Shown here: positions 32,745 through 41,389 of the stretch, in pieces
Layout: each line of letters begins with the position of its first letter
Numbering within the stretch: the first letter of the stretch is position 1
Source: a virus
Strand: one strand, 5' to 3'
IMG/VR virus record: IMGVR_UViG_3300034631_000075
Location: 1-47,978 of that record
DNA: 47,978 nt
Program-made: the position numbers and the translations under genes
Notes under the pieces: model-generated
What the model was told of the DNA's origin: nothing
What the model saw: only the letters and a program-made list of their open reading frames with translations
Database searches by the model: none

Positions 32745-33095
32745 GAGGGTTAAGAGGTTCCATTCTGACCCTCTCTCGAAGAAAAGAAGAACAGAACCAT
32801 AGGGATAAAGAGGGAGAAGAGGGTGCAGAGGGTGGCCTATAGCGCATAGGTCGAAAGGCACACCCCCAGACCCCCTTCCATATATAGACGAGCATGAACC
32901 CTCTCGACCCTCTCAATTTCAGGGTAAGCCATTGTTTTTGCTGTTGTAATCGGACGCAGAGGGTTGCACTTCACCCTCTCGCAAATCTCTCGACCCTCTA
33001 TCGCAGCGCGCGAGCGCTGAGAGGGTCGAGACTTCTGCTTTTCTGTTCTGGTGAGGGGGTGCGGGGCGCGGCGCGGGTGGCGATTCGCCACCCTC
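32745..33095. repeat. Array of GAGGGT/ACCCTC repeats, candidate origin or operator
   Basis: This gene-free stretch (32728-33127) holds 11 copies of one hexamer: GAGGGT at 32745, 32819, 32828, 32959 and 33021; ACCCTC at 32768, 32898, 32907, 32973, 32993 and 33090. Extended copies read (T)CGACCCTCT. Chance would give well under one. AT-rich patches (TATATAGACG near 32880, ATTGTTTTTGCTGTTGTAAT near 32940) lie between copies. Iterons next to a helicase gene suggest a replication origin; a regulator array for the next gene is the alternative. Confidence 0.75.
32991..33028. repeat. Cruciform-like inverted repeat in the array
   Basis: Arms CGACCCTCT (32991-32999) and AGAGGGTCG (33020-33028) enclose CAGCGC (33004-33009) and GCGCTG (33014-33019) around a GCGA loop. 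The outer arms are two iteron copies facing each other. No T-run follows, so it is not a normal terminator. Confidence 0.65.
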
Positions 33096-33127
33096 TATGG
33101 CCATCCTCTTGGCGAGGTCAGGCCTGC

Positions 33128-34960
33128 CTAGAAGCCGGGATCACTAGGGTCGCGCGGAGGAGGTTCGCCAATGCCGGTGGCGCGGCCGGGGACATCGCGC
33201 AGGCGCACATCGAGATAATAGTAGAAGGCGCCGCGCTGCTTCTTGAAGCCGAGGTCGTTGAGCCGGTCGCCGAAACTGCGCTGGGTGGCAGCGCGCATGC
33301 CGTTTGCCTTGCACCAGGCCTCATAAGCCTCGTAGACCTGCCCGGCTTTCACCTTCTCTTTTTCGACGTGCTCGATGCAGGCCTCGGCAAACACACCGAC
33401 ATTGTCGCGCTCCTCGCGATAGTCCTGGGCGAAGGCCTTGGCCTCGGGTGGCGTGTAGTAGTCCAGCCCATTGGTGAGGTAGAGCAGTGCGCCCTCGATC
33501 AACCAGTTGAGCACGCCCGATCGCTCGGCATCGAGCTTGGCCGCCAAGAGGGTCGGCGCCATGCGCTCCCCCTCAGGGATCCGAACGCCCCAAAGGACGA
33601 ACAGGAAGCGGCGCCAGATACCTTCATCGGAGCCCGAGATTGCCGGCTTGTTGTTGCCCGAGAGCATGGGCGTAAACTGCGGCATGAACTCGAAGAAGTC
33701 CTTGTTGAGGAAGCGCGCCAGAATCTTGGTGCCGCCGGTGAGCGCCTTGATCAGCTCCTCTTTTAGCGGCGTGTTCTTGGGCAGCTCCTCGATCGTCACC
33801 AGGCGTGCATTGTGCAGCCGAGCGATATCGGGGTTGGCCTGCTGGCCAGTGCGCTGCCCGTCGCCCGTGATGGTTTCGGGCGAGGCGATCTGACGATAGT
33901 CACCGGCGAGGCGACCGATCAGCTCGAAGAAGGCCGACTTGCCGTTGGCGCCGGTGCCGTAGTGATAGAACAGCCGCTGCTCGTCATTGCCACCGAACAA
34001 CAGGGCAACAGCCGTGGCCACCTGCAGGAAGGTGCGCCAGCGTTCTTCCGGTTGCACCTTGGTCAGGAACACATCCTCGAAGAAGGTCCGATCGGCATCG
34101 GCGTGATACTCGACCTCAGCCATCTTGGTGATCAGGTCATTACGATCATGGGGACGGAACTCGAACCGGCCGATCTTGCGCTCGCCGCCTTCGGGTTGGT
34201 CTGGATCCAGCTCGCGCCAGAAGCGCAGCGTGCCATTGGCCAGGTTGAACAGCATGTGGTCGGCGTCGAGCTTCTCGATCGCCAGCGATTTCAGGGACTG
34301 CGCCTGCTGCAGCATCGCCGTGGTCTTGCCGGCATTGCCTGAGGTCACCGCCCAGGAGCGGCGCGAAGATCGCTTCTTGCTCAGCTGCTTGCGGACATCG
34401 ATCGCCTTGGCCATGACGTTGCGATCGGCGGCAGTGATCTTGTCGTCATCTTTGGCCATCGCGTCTTTGGCCAGGTCGAGGATCCGCTTCTGCGGGTCAG
34501 TTGCCTCGATCTCGAATGCCTCGAGCTTGATCTTGTCGACGATCTCCTGGGCGAGCAGGCGCACATAGAGGTCGGCCTCATCGCGCAGCCAATGGGTGCC
34601 GCGCCAGACGAGCCAGCCTAACCCTGTGACATAGACCAGGTGATCGCCGAACCAGGCGACCAGGCGCCGACCATTGTCGCGATCGTTCTGGTCCATGGCG
34701 GCACACCAACGGATGATGATGCGCTCGTTCTCCGAGATCCCGTCCGGCGGCCCGCCTTCACCATCATCATCGACTTGGGGGATGTCATCATCGTCCGGAC
34801 CCGGATCGTCGGGATCCTGCGCCGGCGGCGCTTCAGCCTTGGGCTTGGCTTCGTCCTTGCCGCCATCGATGACCTTGAAGTCGGCCTTGATCGGCCGCTT
34901 CTTGTCCATGGCAGTTTTGACGGCCTTCTTCTTGTCGTCGTCGTCGGGTGTATCAGTCAC
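33128..34960 (-). CDS. Replicative helicase, P4/D5-type superfamily 3
   Basis: The 610-residue protein has an acidic N-terminal tail (DPDDPGPDDDDIPQVDDDGEG), a D5_N-like domain and an SF3 helicase domain with Walker A GTGANGKSAFF near residues 335-345, RLVTIEELPKNTPLKEELIKALTGG and ARFLNKDFFEFMPQFTPMLSGNNKP. It has no primase domain of its own; the separate CHC2/Toprim gene supplies it. The start GTG overlaps the previous stop (GTGA); a GTG five codons earlier is possible. Confidence 0.92.
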   Translation of the reverse strand: MTDTPDDDDKKKAVKTAMDKKRPIKADFKVIDGGKDEAKPKAEAPPAQDPDDPGPDDDDIPQVDDDGEGGPPDGISENERIIIRWCAAMDQNDRDNGRRLVAWFGDHLVYVTGLGWLVWRGTHWLRDEADLYVRLLAQEIVDKIKLEAFEIEATDPQKRILDLAKDAMAKDDDKITAADRNVMAKAIDVRKQLSKKRSSRRSWAVTSGNAGKTTAMLQQAQSLKSLAIEKLDADHMLFNLANGTLRFWRELDPDQPEGGERKIGRFEFRPHDRNDLITKMAEVEYHADADRTFFEDVFLTKVQPEERWRTFLQVATAVALLFGGNDEQRLFYHYGTGANGKSAFFELIGRLAGDYRQIASPETITGDGQRTGQQANPDIARLHNARLVTIEELPKNTPLKEELIKALTGGTKILARFLNKDFFEFMPQFTPMLSGNNKPAISGSDEGIWRRFLFVLWGVRIPEGERMAPTLLAAKLDAERSGVLNWLIEGALLYLTNGLDYYTPPEAKAFAQDYREERDNVGVFAEACIEHVEKEKVKAGQVYEAYEAWCKANGMRAATQRSFGDRLNDLGFKKQRGAFYYYLDVRLRDVPGRATGIGEPPPRDPSDPGF

Positions 34961-35949
34961 TCGCAGGCACCCCACGCAGTACAGCTGGTGCCCATGTCCG
35001 CGAGGAGCAGCTCGTACTGCTTGCCACCCCGCCCAGTCCGGCTCCAGTCCACCACTGCGCGCACGTTGGGTGAAGGAAGGCTCAGATCCAGTTTGTGTGG
35101 CCCGGGTGTCTTGTCATGCGAGAAGAAGCTGGAGACACCCCGCTTGGCCACCGAGCCGACAATGGCCTCCCACTCCTCGAGGCGATCTATCGCGCCGGGG
35201 AATCGTTGGGCGATCGCAAGCAGCTCATCCTTGCTAACCATGATGCAGGGGAAGCAACCGACGCGGTGCATGCCGTTGTCGTAGAGAGGATTCCACTCGA
35301 TGCCGTGTCGGGTGTGGAACTCGAACACCTCATGCGTGAGCCATGCGATGAGCGGCCGATAAGCAAAGGCGCGCCAGCCCTCAGCGAGAGCATGGATCTT
35401 CTTCGGCATACTGTACGGCACCGGATTCAGGCGCTGCCACTTCGGCAGATCCGCCCGAGCCAAGCTCTCCTCTGCTCGGACACCCTGCCATGAGATCAGA
35501 GTGAGGCCAGCCTCCAGCAGAGGGCGCTGGACACCGACAAACATCGGCATGATCTTCAGGAAATCGGTGCAGAAGCGTCGACCAGAGGAAGGGAACCGAC
35601 CCTTCATCATGCACAGGTCGAGGAAGGGATTGCCGGTGGGATGCAATAGCTCGACCGCCCGGTCTACCTGCGCTTGCGGCACTCCTTCTGCCGGCCAAAC
35701 CCTCGACATGTACTCCCGCTTGCGAGCCATATCGGTCGAGAAATCAGCTTTGACCCAAATCGGCTCTGGGCCACCAGTTTTGCCCGCAAGAGCGCGGACA
35801 AAGTCGTAAGTCCATTCATGTTCGTGGCCCGTATCAGCGAACACGGCGATGAAGTCGCGGCCGGTGCGCTCCCGGCGTTCCATCGCCAGAAGGTAAGTGG
35901 CAGTGCTGTCCTTGCCTCCCGAGACGGAGACGACATGTTCCCAATTCAC
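34957..35949 (-). CDS. PAPS-reductase-like (DndC-related) protein
   Basis: The 330-residue protein has the ATP pyrophosphatase P-loop SGGKDS (residues 10-15), VFADTGHEHEWTYDFV, and three cysteine patches (LDLCMM/FCTDFLK, VGCFPCIMV, SCTAWGACE) that could bind an iron-sulfur cluster. Similar phage proteins are common, and DndC of DNA phosphorothioation belongs to the same superfamily. Substrate and role are not known; a part in DNA modification or sulfur metabolism is possible. It is coupled (ATGA) to the primase gene. Confidence 0.85.
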   Translation of the reverse strand: MNWEHVVSVSGGKDSTATYLLAMERRERTGRDFIAVFADTGHEHEWTYDFVRALAGKTGGPEPIWVKADFSTDMARKREYMSRVWPAEGVPQAQVDRAVELLHPTGNPFLDLCMMKGRFPSSGRRFCTDFLKIMPMFVGVQRPLLEAGLTLISWQGVRAEESLARADLPKWQRLNPVPYSMPKKIHALAEGWRAFAYRPLIAWLTHEVFEFHTRHGIEWNPLYDNGMHRVGCFPCIMVSKDELLAIAQRFPGAIDRLEEWEAIVGSVAKRGVSSFFSHDKTPGPHKLDLSLPSPNVRAVVDWSRTGRGGKQYELLLADMGTSCTAWGACE

Positions 35950-37133
35950 GCGCTCACCCTCACCAGGTCATTGAGGTCCTTGCCGTCGCCGATCGGCTCG
36001 ACGAGTGCGCATTCGAGTGCCAGCAGCGCGGTATTCGTAGAGCGCGCCTGCTCGCGCGACGCTTGGGCGCGAGCGAGGCCACGCGTCACCTTCTCCACTG
36101 TCTTGGTCTCCGGCTCGTCGCTGTCGCAGAGATAGACGAGCTCGGTGCACCAGTCGGGCGGCAGGAAGCAGTCGGTATCGTCGAGATCCGGCCGCTCTTC
36201 GTGCCGGTGGTTCTCGATATCGCGATAGGCCTTGCCGGCCATGTTGCCGAGGTCGACGCCGGCCCAGTAGGCAGTGCCCGGCTCGAAATTGTGCGCCATG
36301 GCTGTGAGCGTGGTTTCGATCCCCTCGCCCATGACGATGCGGTGCACGGTCTTGGGGGTGTAGAGCCGGATGGCGCCACCCTTCTTGGAGCCGCGCACCT
36401 TCTTGGCAGGCAACTGCAGGGGCGCGCCCTTTTCGAGCTTGGTCGGGTGGGTCAGCGCCACCTTACCTTTGGGGTGATCGAGGTCGAGCCAGGTCTGGTG
36501 CACGGCGCCAAAGCTGTTATTGGGCAGCACCACGGCGGCGATCATGGCCGGACCGGAATGGATAGTCTCCCAGCGGCGGCGCTCGCCATCGGTGACTTCG
36601 ACGACATAGTCGAGGCTGGCGACCTCCCGCAGGCCGATCTTGTCGAACTTGAGCGATTCCGGCAGGCCGCGCAGCTGCAGGTACCGCGCAACGGCGCCGC
36701 CCGGCTGCGGTTCTGCCGAGCGGTTCCAGACAGATAAACCTTCAGAGATCGCGCGCAGCCGGCGCTTTTCTTCCTCAGCCGCTCGCTCCCGCTCACGCTG
36801 CTCGGCAGCCAGGGCGATGCGGGCCACTTCTTCGGCCGAGATCGGATCGGCGACCGTGCGCCCAGTGATGAGCTCGCAGGCTTGGACGAAGCCGACCTTG
36901 TCGGTTTTCATCACCAGGTCGATGACGCCACCGCCGGCGAGGCCGCACTGGCGACAGTTGAAGGTGTTCTTGCCGGTGTGAATGGCGAACCGATCGGTGC
37001 CACCGCAATTGGGGCATGGACCAGCTTTGTCGAGCCCCGGCCCGAGCTTCCAACCCTTGAAGTTGGCCCAGCTCCAACAGGTGACGGCCAACGCGTCTTG
37101 CTTGAGGCTTTCGAGTTCCGGCGGCAGGCTCAT
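35946..37133 (-). CDS. DNA primase with CHC2 zinc finger and Toprim domain
   Basis: The 395-residue protein has a four-cysteine zinc finger (C40, C43, C60, C63 in CPNCGGTDRF ... NCRQCG), a charged helical linker, and a Toprim domain (IVMGEGIETTLTAM near 270, LVYLCDSDEPE near 345). It should make RNA primers for phage replication with the helicase two genes downstream. Start and stop overlap the neighbours by four bases (ATGA). Confidence 0.92.
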   Translation of the reverse strand: MSLPPELESLKQDALAVTCWSWANFKGWKLGPGLDKAGPCPNCGGTDRFAIHTGKNTFNCRQCGLAGGGVIDLVMKTDKVGFVQACELITGRTVADPISAEEVARIALAAEQRERERAAEEEKRRLRAISEGLSVWNRSAEPQPGGAVARYLQLRGLPESLKFDKIGLREVASLDYVVEVTDGERRRWETIHSGPAMIAAVVLPNNSFGAVHQTWLDLDHPKGKVALTHPTKLEKGAPLQLPAKKVRGSKKGGAIRLYTPKTVHRIVMGEGIETTLTAMAHNFEPGTAYWAGVDLGNMAGKAYRDIENHRHEERPDLDDTDCFLPPDWCTELVYLCDSDEPETKTVEKVTRGLARAQASREQARSTNTALLALECALVEPIGDGKDLNDLVRVSA

Positions 37134-37372
37134 ACGTGAGCCTCGACGATCTCATAGGCGATCTTCTTTTCGGGGCCGCAGTGAGCCGAGGTAGCCCAAG
37201 CATCCTCGAAACTGTAAATCCCAGCCTGCGTGATATCGTCGGTGTAGCCGCGAGACTCCGGACGCCACCAAGCACTCCACTCGCCGGACCAGATGCGAAC
37301 CGTCCTGCCAACGAACTTTGCCTTGGTGCGCTCGCCGCCTTTCCGGCGCATGGATGTCAACAGACCCCTCAT
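37130..37372 (-). CDS. Small unknown early protein
   Basis: The 80-residue product contains GRTVRIWSGEWSAWWRPESRGYTDD and SFEDAWATSAHCGPEKKIAYEIV, a tryptophan-rich pattern I recall in early regions of related prophages. GGGAGGCGG precedes the ATG. It is coupled on both sides (ATGA). No function known; the fold may be a small beta barrel. Confidence 0.7.
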   Translation of the reverse strand: MRGLLTSMRRKGGERTKAKFVGRTVRIWSGEWSAWWRPESRGYTDDITQAGIYSFEDAWATSAHCGPEKKIAYEIVEAHV

Positions 37373-37845
37373 GCTGGCACCGCCTCCCGAAAGTAGCCCT
37401 CTTCCTGCAGCAGCTTGAGGAGGCGCCGAGCCTGCTTCTGCGCCGACGCATCCACGGCAGCGACGGCCGTCCACTCAGCCACGGCCGGCAGGATCTCATC
37501 GAGCGCGCGATCGAGCGGTCCACCCTCCTCCAGGTGAAAGAGGCCTTGGTCGCGCAGCATGTGGAGCAGGTAGAAGACCACCAAGCCGAACTTGCCGGCC
37601 TCGATCTGCTGCCGCTCAAACTCGGTGACCGCCTCCTGGTAGATCCGGCGCGACCGCCGCAGGATCTTGCTGCGCTGCTCAGACGTGAGACCCACCAGCT
37701 CAGCTTCTATGGCTTCGTCGAGCAGGCTGATGATTGCCTTGCTGTGCGGCGCATCAGGGTCAGCGACGCCATTGACCATCACGCTCCAGAAGAACGAGCT
37801 GGGCAGGGTCGCCTCGGTGATCTGCCGGTCGGAGCGATAGGTCAT
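37369..37845 (-). CDS. Unknown early helical protein
   Basis: The 158-residue protein is mainly helical with MVNGVADPDAPHSKAIISLLDEAIEAELVGLTSEQRSKILRRSRR and YLLHMLRDQGLFHLEEGGPLDRALDEIL. The start was set at the ATG overlapping the stop of the RegA-like gene. No family recognised. It lies in the replication operon. Confidence 0.65.
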   Translation of the reverse strand: MTYRSDRQITEATLPSSFFWSVMVNGVADPDAPHSKAIISLLDEAIEAELVGLTSEQRSKILRRSRRIYQEAVTEFERQQIEAGKFGLVVFYLLHMLRDQGLFHLEEGGPLDRALDEILPAVAEWTAVAAVDASAQKQARRLLKLLQEEGYFREAVPA

Positions 37846-38060
37846 TGCGCGCCGCTCCCAGGTGTCGCTTTGGGTTTGGGCGCCTTCTTGAGCAGCATGC
37901 GCTGCAGCGTCCGGCGATGCATGCCCAGGCGCCGGGCGGCTTCCGATATACATCCGTCGCACTCCTCGAGCGTGGCGCGCACATAGTGGAACAGCACCTC
38001 GCTTGGAGGCGCGTCGAGGGTCACCAGAATGGAGCGGAGGCGGGTTTGGTGATCGCTCAT
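37842..38060 (-). CDS. RegA/ActR/PrrA-like DNA-binding domain, stand-alone
   Basis: The 72-residue protein has a Fis-type helix-turn-helix: LFHYVRATLEECDGCISEAARRLGMHRRTLQRMLLKKAPKP. MHRRTLQR is nearly the recognition helix of RegA/ActR/PrrA response regulators of Alphaproteobacteria. It has no receiver domain or phosphorylation site. It could regulate phage genes or reach host RegA targets. Start and stop both overlap neighbours by four bases. Confidence 0.82.
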   Translation of the reverse strand: MSDHQTRLRSILVTLDAPPSEVLFHYVRATLEECDGCISEAARRLGMHRRTLQRMLLKKAPKPKATPGSGAQ

Positions 38061-38440
38061 GATCGACCCTCGATCCGCGCCTGCGCTTCCACATCGAGCA
38101 GCGCGTCCAGCAGGCTTCCTGCCGGTGATTGCGCGACCTCGACGATCTTGCCCAGAAGGTTGACCTCGCCTCGCGACATGGCGCTGCTGAGCTCCGTGAG
38201 CGTGGCGCCGCGCTGCAGGGCAATCGAAACGATGATGCCGATATCGTGCCAGAGCCCGATCGAACGCTCGCTGCGCCGGTTCTCGCAATTGACGAACACT
38301 TCGCCGATGCGGCCGTCGGGATAGCGGCTATAGCTGACGATCATGGTCTCGACCTGCTCGGCTGCGGTGCCACGGCTATGGTAGTGATCCACCAGCAGCG
38401 TCTCGCCCTCGCGCCGCTCGGGGAGCTTCTCGCGGCTCAT
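38057..38440 (-). CDS. TSCPD-like domain protein
   Basis: The 127-residue protein has GRIGEVFVNCENRRSERSIGLWHDIGIIVSIALQRGATLTELSSAMSRG, which fits the TSCPD domain at the C-terminus of B12-dependent ribonucleotide reductases, and a short N-terminal LPERREGETLLVDH motif. Stand-alone copies are common in alphaproteobacterial prophages as I recall, with no known function. A tie to nucleotide pools is conjecture. Confidence 0.72.
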   Translation of the reverse strand: MSREKLPERREGETLLVDHYHSRGTAAEQVETMIVSYSRYPDGRIGEVFVNCENRRSERSIGLWHDIGIIVSIALQRGATLTELSSAMSRGEVNLLGKIVEVAQSPAGSLLDALLDVEAQARIEGRS

Positions 38441-40269
38441 TCAGCAGCCTCCTGCAAATTGGCAGCCGCTCCTGGACCGTCATAGGCCTTGCTGCGCAGC
38501 GCCACCGGCAACCAGCCATGCTCCATAGCAAGCTTGGCAGTAGTCGCAGCCATGTCTGCCTTCTTGCCGTCTTTGATGGCCTCGCCGGTGATCTCCTTGA
38601 AGGCCGCCGCGATCAGCGGCTTCTTGACCCCCTCGAAGTAGGCGATCGTGTCGAACTCGGGGAAGTCGCGTGGTTCGACGATCTCAACCAGTTCTTCGAT
38701 AAGGCTTCGCTGTGTGGCAGCCCCCATGTATTTCGAGCCGAGGAAGCTGTCGGAAACGTCGACCGAGTTGGCGAACATGCGCGCGATCGACGCGAGCAGC
38801 GTCTCATCATCCATCTCATCGAAGTAGCGGAAAGCCTCAGTGATCCCGTGCTTTGAATCCGCCGTGCGGCCTGCCGTGGCATGGCCGAGCGACATGTGCG
38901 CCGGGAGCTGCTTGCCGTTTTGGCTGGCTGCCATGAACGCGGCCAAAAGCGGAAGCGCCAGATCAGGGTCAGCTCCGATTTCGGTCCGAAGTGAATCCGA
39001 TAGAGCAAGCGACAGTGTCTGGGACACGTTGGCTCCAACGGCCGCGGGGTCCTCTGGGGGTAGCTGTTGTTTCTTGCCAGTTTCCGGTGCCCCGGCCGGT
39101 TCTGCTCCAGCTTTGGCGGTGTCGATGACACCAAAGACGGCTTCGCCATTGGTGTAGTAGACCACTCCGGAGCCAGCCTTTTCCTCGGCGGTGAACATCG
39201 GCAGGTAGCGCGCGCGGATTGTTTCGATCTCCTTCGCCAAAGCGGTATACTCGGCGCGCTGCTCGGCTGTTGGCTCAGCATCGCCGGCGGCATCCTCCAT
39301 TTCATCGATCGCTGCTTCTAGGGCATCACAGCGGGCCTGATCGGCTTCGCCAAGCGCGGGTGTTTTTGGGTAGTGCCGACGGTAGTTCCAGATGTTGGAA
39401 TACTCACTTTCGTGAGCCACCCATGCCCAGCCGTCAGCAAGCCAGGCGGCCTCTTGTTCGGCGAACCGCTCGCGAGTGAGGCGCTCGACGATATCCCCGC
39501 TGGTCCAATAGACCAGCTCGGCGAACAGATCGGTCACGATCTCACCGCCAGCTGCAACATATGCCGTTTCGCCGATCAGCTTGGCCAAAGGCGAGGTCGC
39601 AGCTAGGTGCGTTTCCGTCATGGCATGACGAATGTCCCGCGGCTGCAGCAGCCAGGTCCGCTGGCTTTCTATGGCCTCCCGTAGGTAGGCGGCTTGCCGA
39701 TCCGGATCGGACTGGACCGTGAACGCAGCGGCGGCATCGAGGGTGATCTTACCCTCCTCGAGCGCGTGCAGAATGTCCGGGTGTAGTGCTGCGAGCTTTA
39801 GCCGCTGCTGCACTCGACGGATCGGAACGCCGAACCGCTCGGCAACTTCATCGACACTCTTGCCTTCGGCATGTACCCGAGCAAATGCGCGGAACTCGTC
39901 GACTGCAGACACTGGTACCCGCTCAACATTCTCAACGACGCTCAGCTCGTGTGCCGCCGCATCGTCGATCACACCAGCGATCACCGGGACCGAGTAATCT
40001 GGCTCGATCTTGCCCTCGTTGAGGAGGCCCTGCAGCGCGAGGAGCCGGCGGTTTCCGGCGATGACCTCGTAGTGAGTGTTGTCAGCAGCCAAGCGAACGC
40101 GCAGCGACTGGACGACACCATGCGCAAGGATCGACGCCTTGAGCTCGTCTAGCGAGGTATCTCGGCCGGTGCGGCGGGCATTGATCGCGTCGCCGGAGCG
40201 CAACTGGTTGAGCGGCACCGTCTTGCTGATTGCCTGGGGCAAGCAGGCGCTTTTTTTCTTCGCGCTCAT
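38437..40269 (-). CDS. ParB-family protein
   Basis: The 610-residue protein has a ParB/Spo0J N-terminal domain (SKTVPLNQLRSGDAINARRTG, GVVQSLRVRLA, YEVIAGNRRLLAL, ELSVVENVERVPVSAVDEFRAF) and a helix-turn-helix (KSVDEVAERFGVPIRRVQQRLKLAAL at about 135-165). The long C-terminal part (residues 200-610) is not recognised. Such phage ParB-like proteins may partition plasmid-like DNA, bind origins or nick DNA. No ParA gene is present. Confidence 0.88.
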   Translation of the reverse strand: MSAKKKSACLPQAISKTVPLNQLRSGDAINARRTGRDTSLDELKASILAHGVVQSLRVRLAADNTHYEVIAGNRRLLALQGLLNEGKIEPDYSVPVIAGVIDDAAAHELSVVENVERVPVSAVDEFRAFARVHAEGKSVDEVAERFGVPIRRVQQRLKLAALHPDILHALEEGKITLDAAAAFTVQSDPDRQAAYLREAIESQRTWLLQPRDIRHAMTETHLAATSPLAKLIGETAYVAAGGEIVTDLFAELVYWTSGDIVERLTRERFAEQEAAWLADGWAWVAHESEYSNIWNYRRHYPKTPALGEADQARCDALEAAIDEMEDAAGDAEPTAEQRAEYTALAKEIETIRARYLPMFTAEEKAGSGVVYYTNGEAVFGVIDTAKAGAEPAGAPETGKKQQLPPEDPAAVGANVSQTLSLALSDSLRTEIGADPDLALPLLAAFMAASQNGKQLPAHMSLGHATAGRTADSKHGITEAFRYFDEMDDETLLASIARMFANSVDVSDSFLGSKYMGAATQRSLIEELVEIVEPRDFPEFDTIAYFEGVKKPLIAAAFKEITGEAIKDGKKADMAATTAKLAMEHGWLPVALRSKAYDGPGAAANLQEAAE

Positions 40270-41150
40270 TCTGCCGCCTCCATTCCGAGTGCAGCGTCGG
40301 GGCCCGACATGCGCTGTGGAAACGCTTTGTCGAGAGCCTCCCCGATCTCAGCCGACGCGATGTCGTGGCGTGAAATCCCTGTATAGCCCTGCCGCCGCTT
40401 TACTTTCACGTACTCCACGGCCCGGTCCAGGGCGCTGTAGAGGTCGAAGTCGTCGATGAATGACGAGAGATCTACTTCGGCTTGGACCAGCCAAGGGCGG
40501 TCAACAACTGCCATGAACCAGGGCTTCAGAATCTCATTGGAGTACGCCTCAGGAGATTGCCCAAACTCCGAGCGACGGATGCCGGAGAGTGCTGCGGTCA
40601 CAGCTTTGGAATGGCCACCGTCAACCAGCTGGCGGACTAGCGCCACGCAGAAGACTTCCCCGAAGTTCTTGGTTTCGGAAGCCTGGTGATAAGTCATCAG
40701 TCGGCATCCGGCGTCAGCACAGGCTTGTTGGGCTGCGAGAGCCCAAGGTTCGCCTGCAGCCAGAGCTGCCTTGAAAATCTGGAACAAAGTCACCTTTGTT
40801 ACTGTGCCGTTAACGGCGGCGAAGCTCGCGGCCTGTTCTGCTTGGCTCATATGCACAACTTGGCACGGCACCTCCTCAAAGCCGCACAGCGCTGCGGCAT
40901 GGGTGCGGTGTTGCCCATCGATGATCGCAAATTTGCCGCCGGCGACCGGTGCAACGAACACCGGCGAAAAGCGAGACCACTGAAAGTGTTCGGCGATATT
41001 GCGGATCGCGGTCCAGTTGGCGCGCTTGAGATCTCTCTGATAGCTGTCATCGACAACAAGGTCAGCGACTTTGATCCACTGCAACATCGGCGCAGGACCA
41101 GGGCTCACTGCCCCCGGCACTTTCTGCCCGGCGACGTCAATCAATCTCAT
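40266..41150 (-). CDS. DGQHR/ParB-like domain protein
   Basis: The 294-residue protein has LVVDDSYQRDLKRANW, KFAIIDGQHRTHAAALCGFEEVPCQVV and AEQAASFAAVNGTVTKVTLFQIFKAAL. IDGQHR is the hallmark of DGQHR and ParB-like proteins, DndB among them. The rest is helical and not recognised. It forms a coupled pair with the large ParB gene. Confidence 0.8.
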   Translation of the reverse strand: MRLIDVAGQKVPGAVSPGPAPMLQWIKVADLVVDDSYQRDLKRANWTAIRNIAEHFQWSRFSPVFVAPVAGGKFAIIDGQHRTHAAALCGFEEVPCQVVHMSQAEQAASFAAVNGTVTKVTLFQIFKAALAAGEPWALAAQQACADAGCRLMTYHQASETKNFGEVFCVALVRQLVDGGHSKAVTAALSGIRRSEFGQSPEAYSNEILKPWFMAVVDRPWLVQAEVDLSSFIDDFDLYSALDRAVEYVKVKRRQGYTGISRHDIASAEIGEALDKAFPQRMSGPDAALGMEAAE

Positions 41151-41389
41151 AGGAATCCTCCCAGGGGTACGGTGCGTCGGTTGTGAAAATCAGGCCCGCC
41201 GTCCGCCTGAATCGTGATGGAGCGGAACTGCTCGATCGCCTGCTCGAGCTGCTTGATCTGCCCAGCGTCGTAGTCAGCAATCATCAGACCGCCGTCGGTC
41301 TCGACCACCAGGCGATGATCGCCCGAGGGGTCGAGGACCACGCGCACGTCGACAATGGGAGCATGGTAGCGGGGTGGCCTGCGGCTCAT
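41147..41389 (-). CDS. Small unknown early protein
   Basis: The 80-residue protein has a basic N-terminus (MSRRPPRYHAPIVDVRVVLD) and a beta-alpha pattern (RLVVETDGGLMIADYDAGQIKQLEQAIEQFRSI). Coupled by ATGA on both sides. No function known. A longer upstream frame is shadow of the methylase gene. Confidence 0.65.
   Translation of the reverse strand: MSRRPPRYHAPIVDVRVVLDPSGDHRLVVETDGGLMIADYDAGQIKQLEQAIEQFRSITIQADGGPDFHNRRTVPLGGFL

Noticed and set aside
32837-33091. Minus-strand frame of 84 codons in the repeat array
   Set aside because: It consists of repeated ACCCTC-type bases and gives no protein-like pattern; better explained as a non-coding array.
37846-38223. N-terminal extension of the gene ending at 37369
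   Set aside because: It overlaps the RegA-like and TSCPD-like genes out of frame and is Arg-rich shadow; the ATG at 37845 gives a coupled start.
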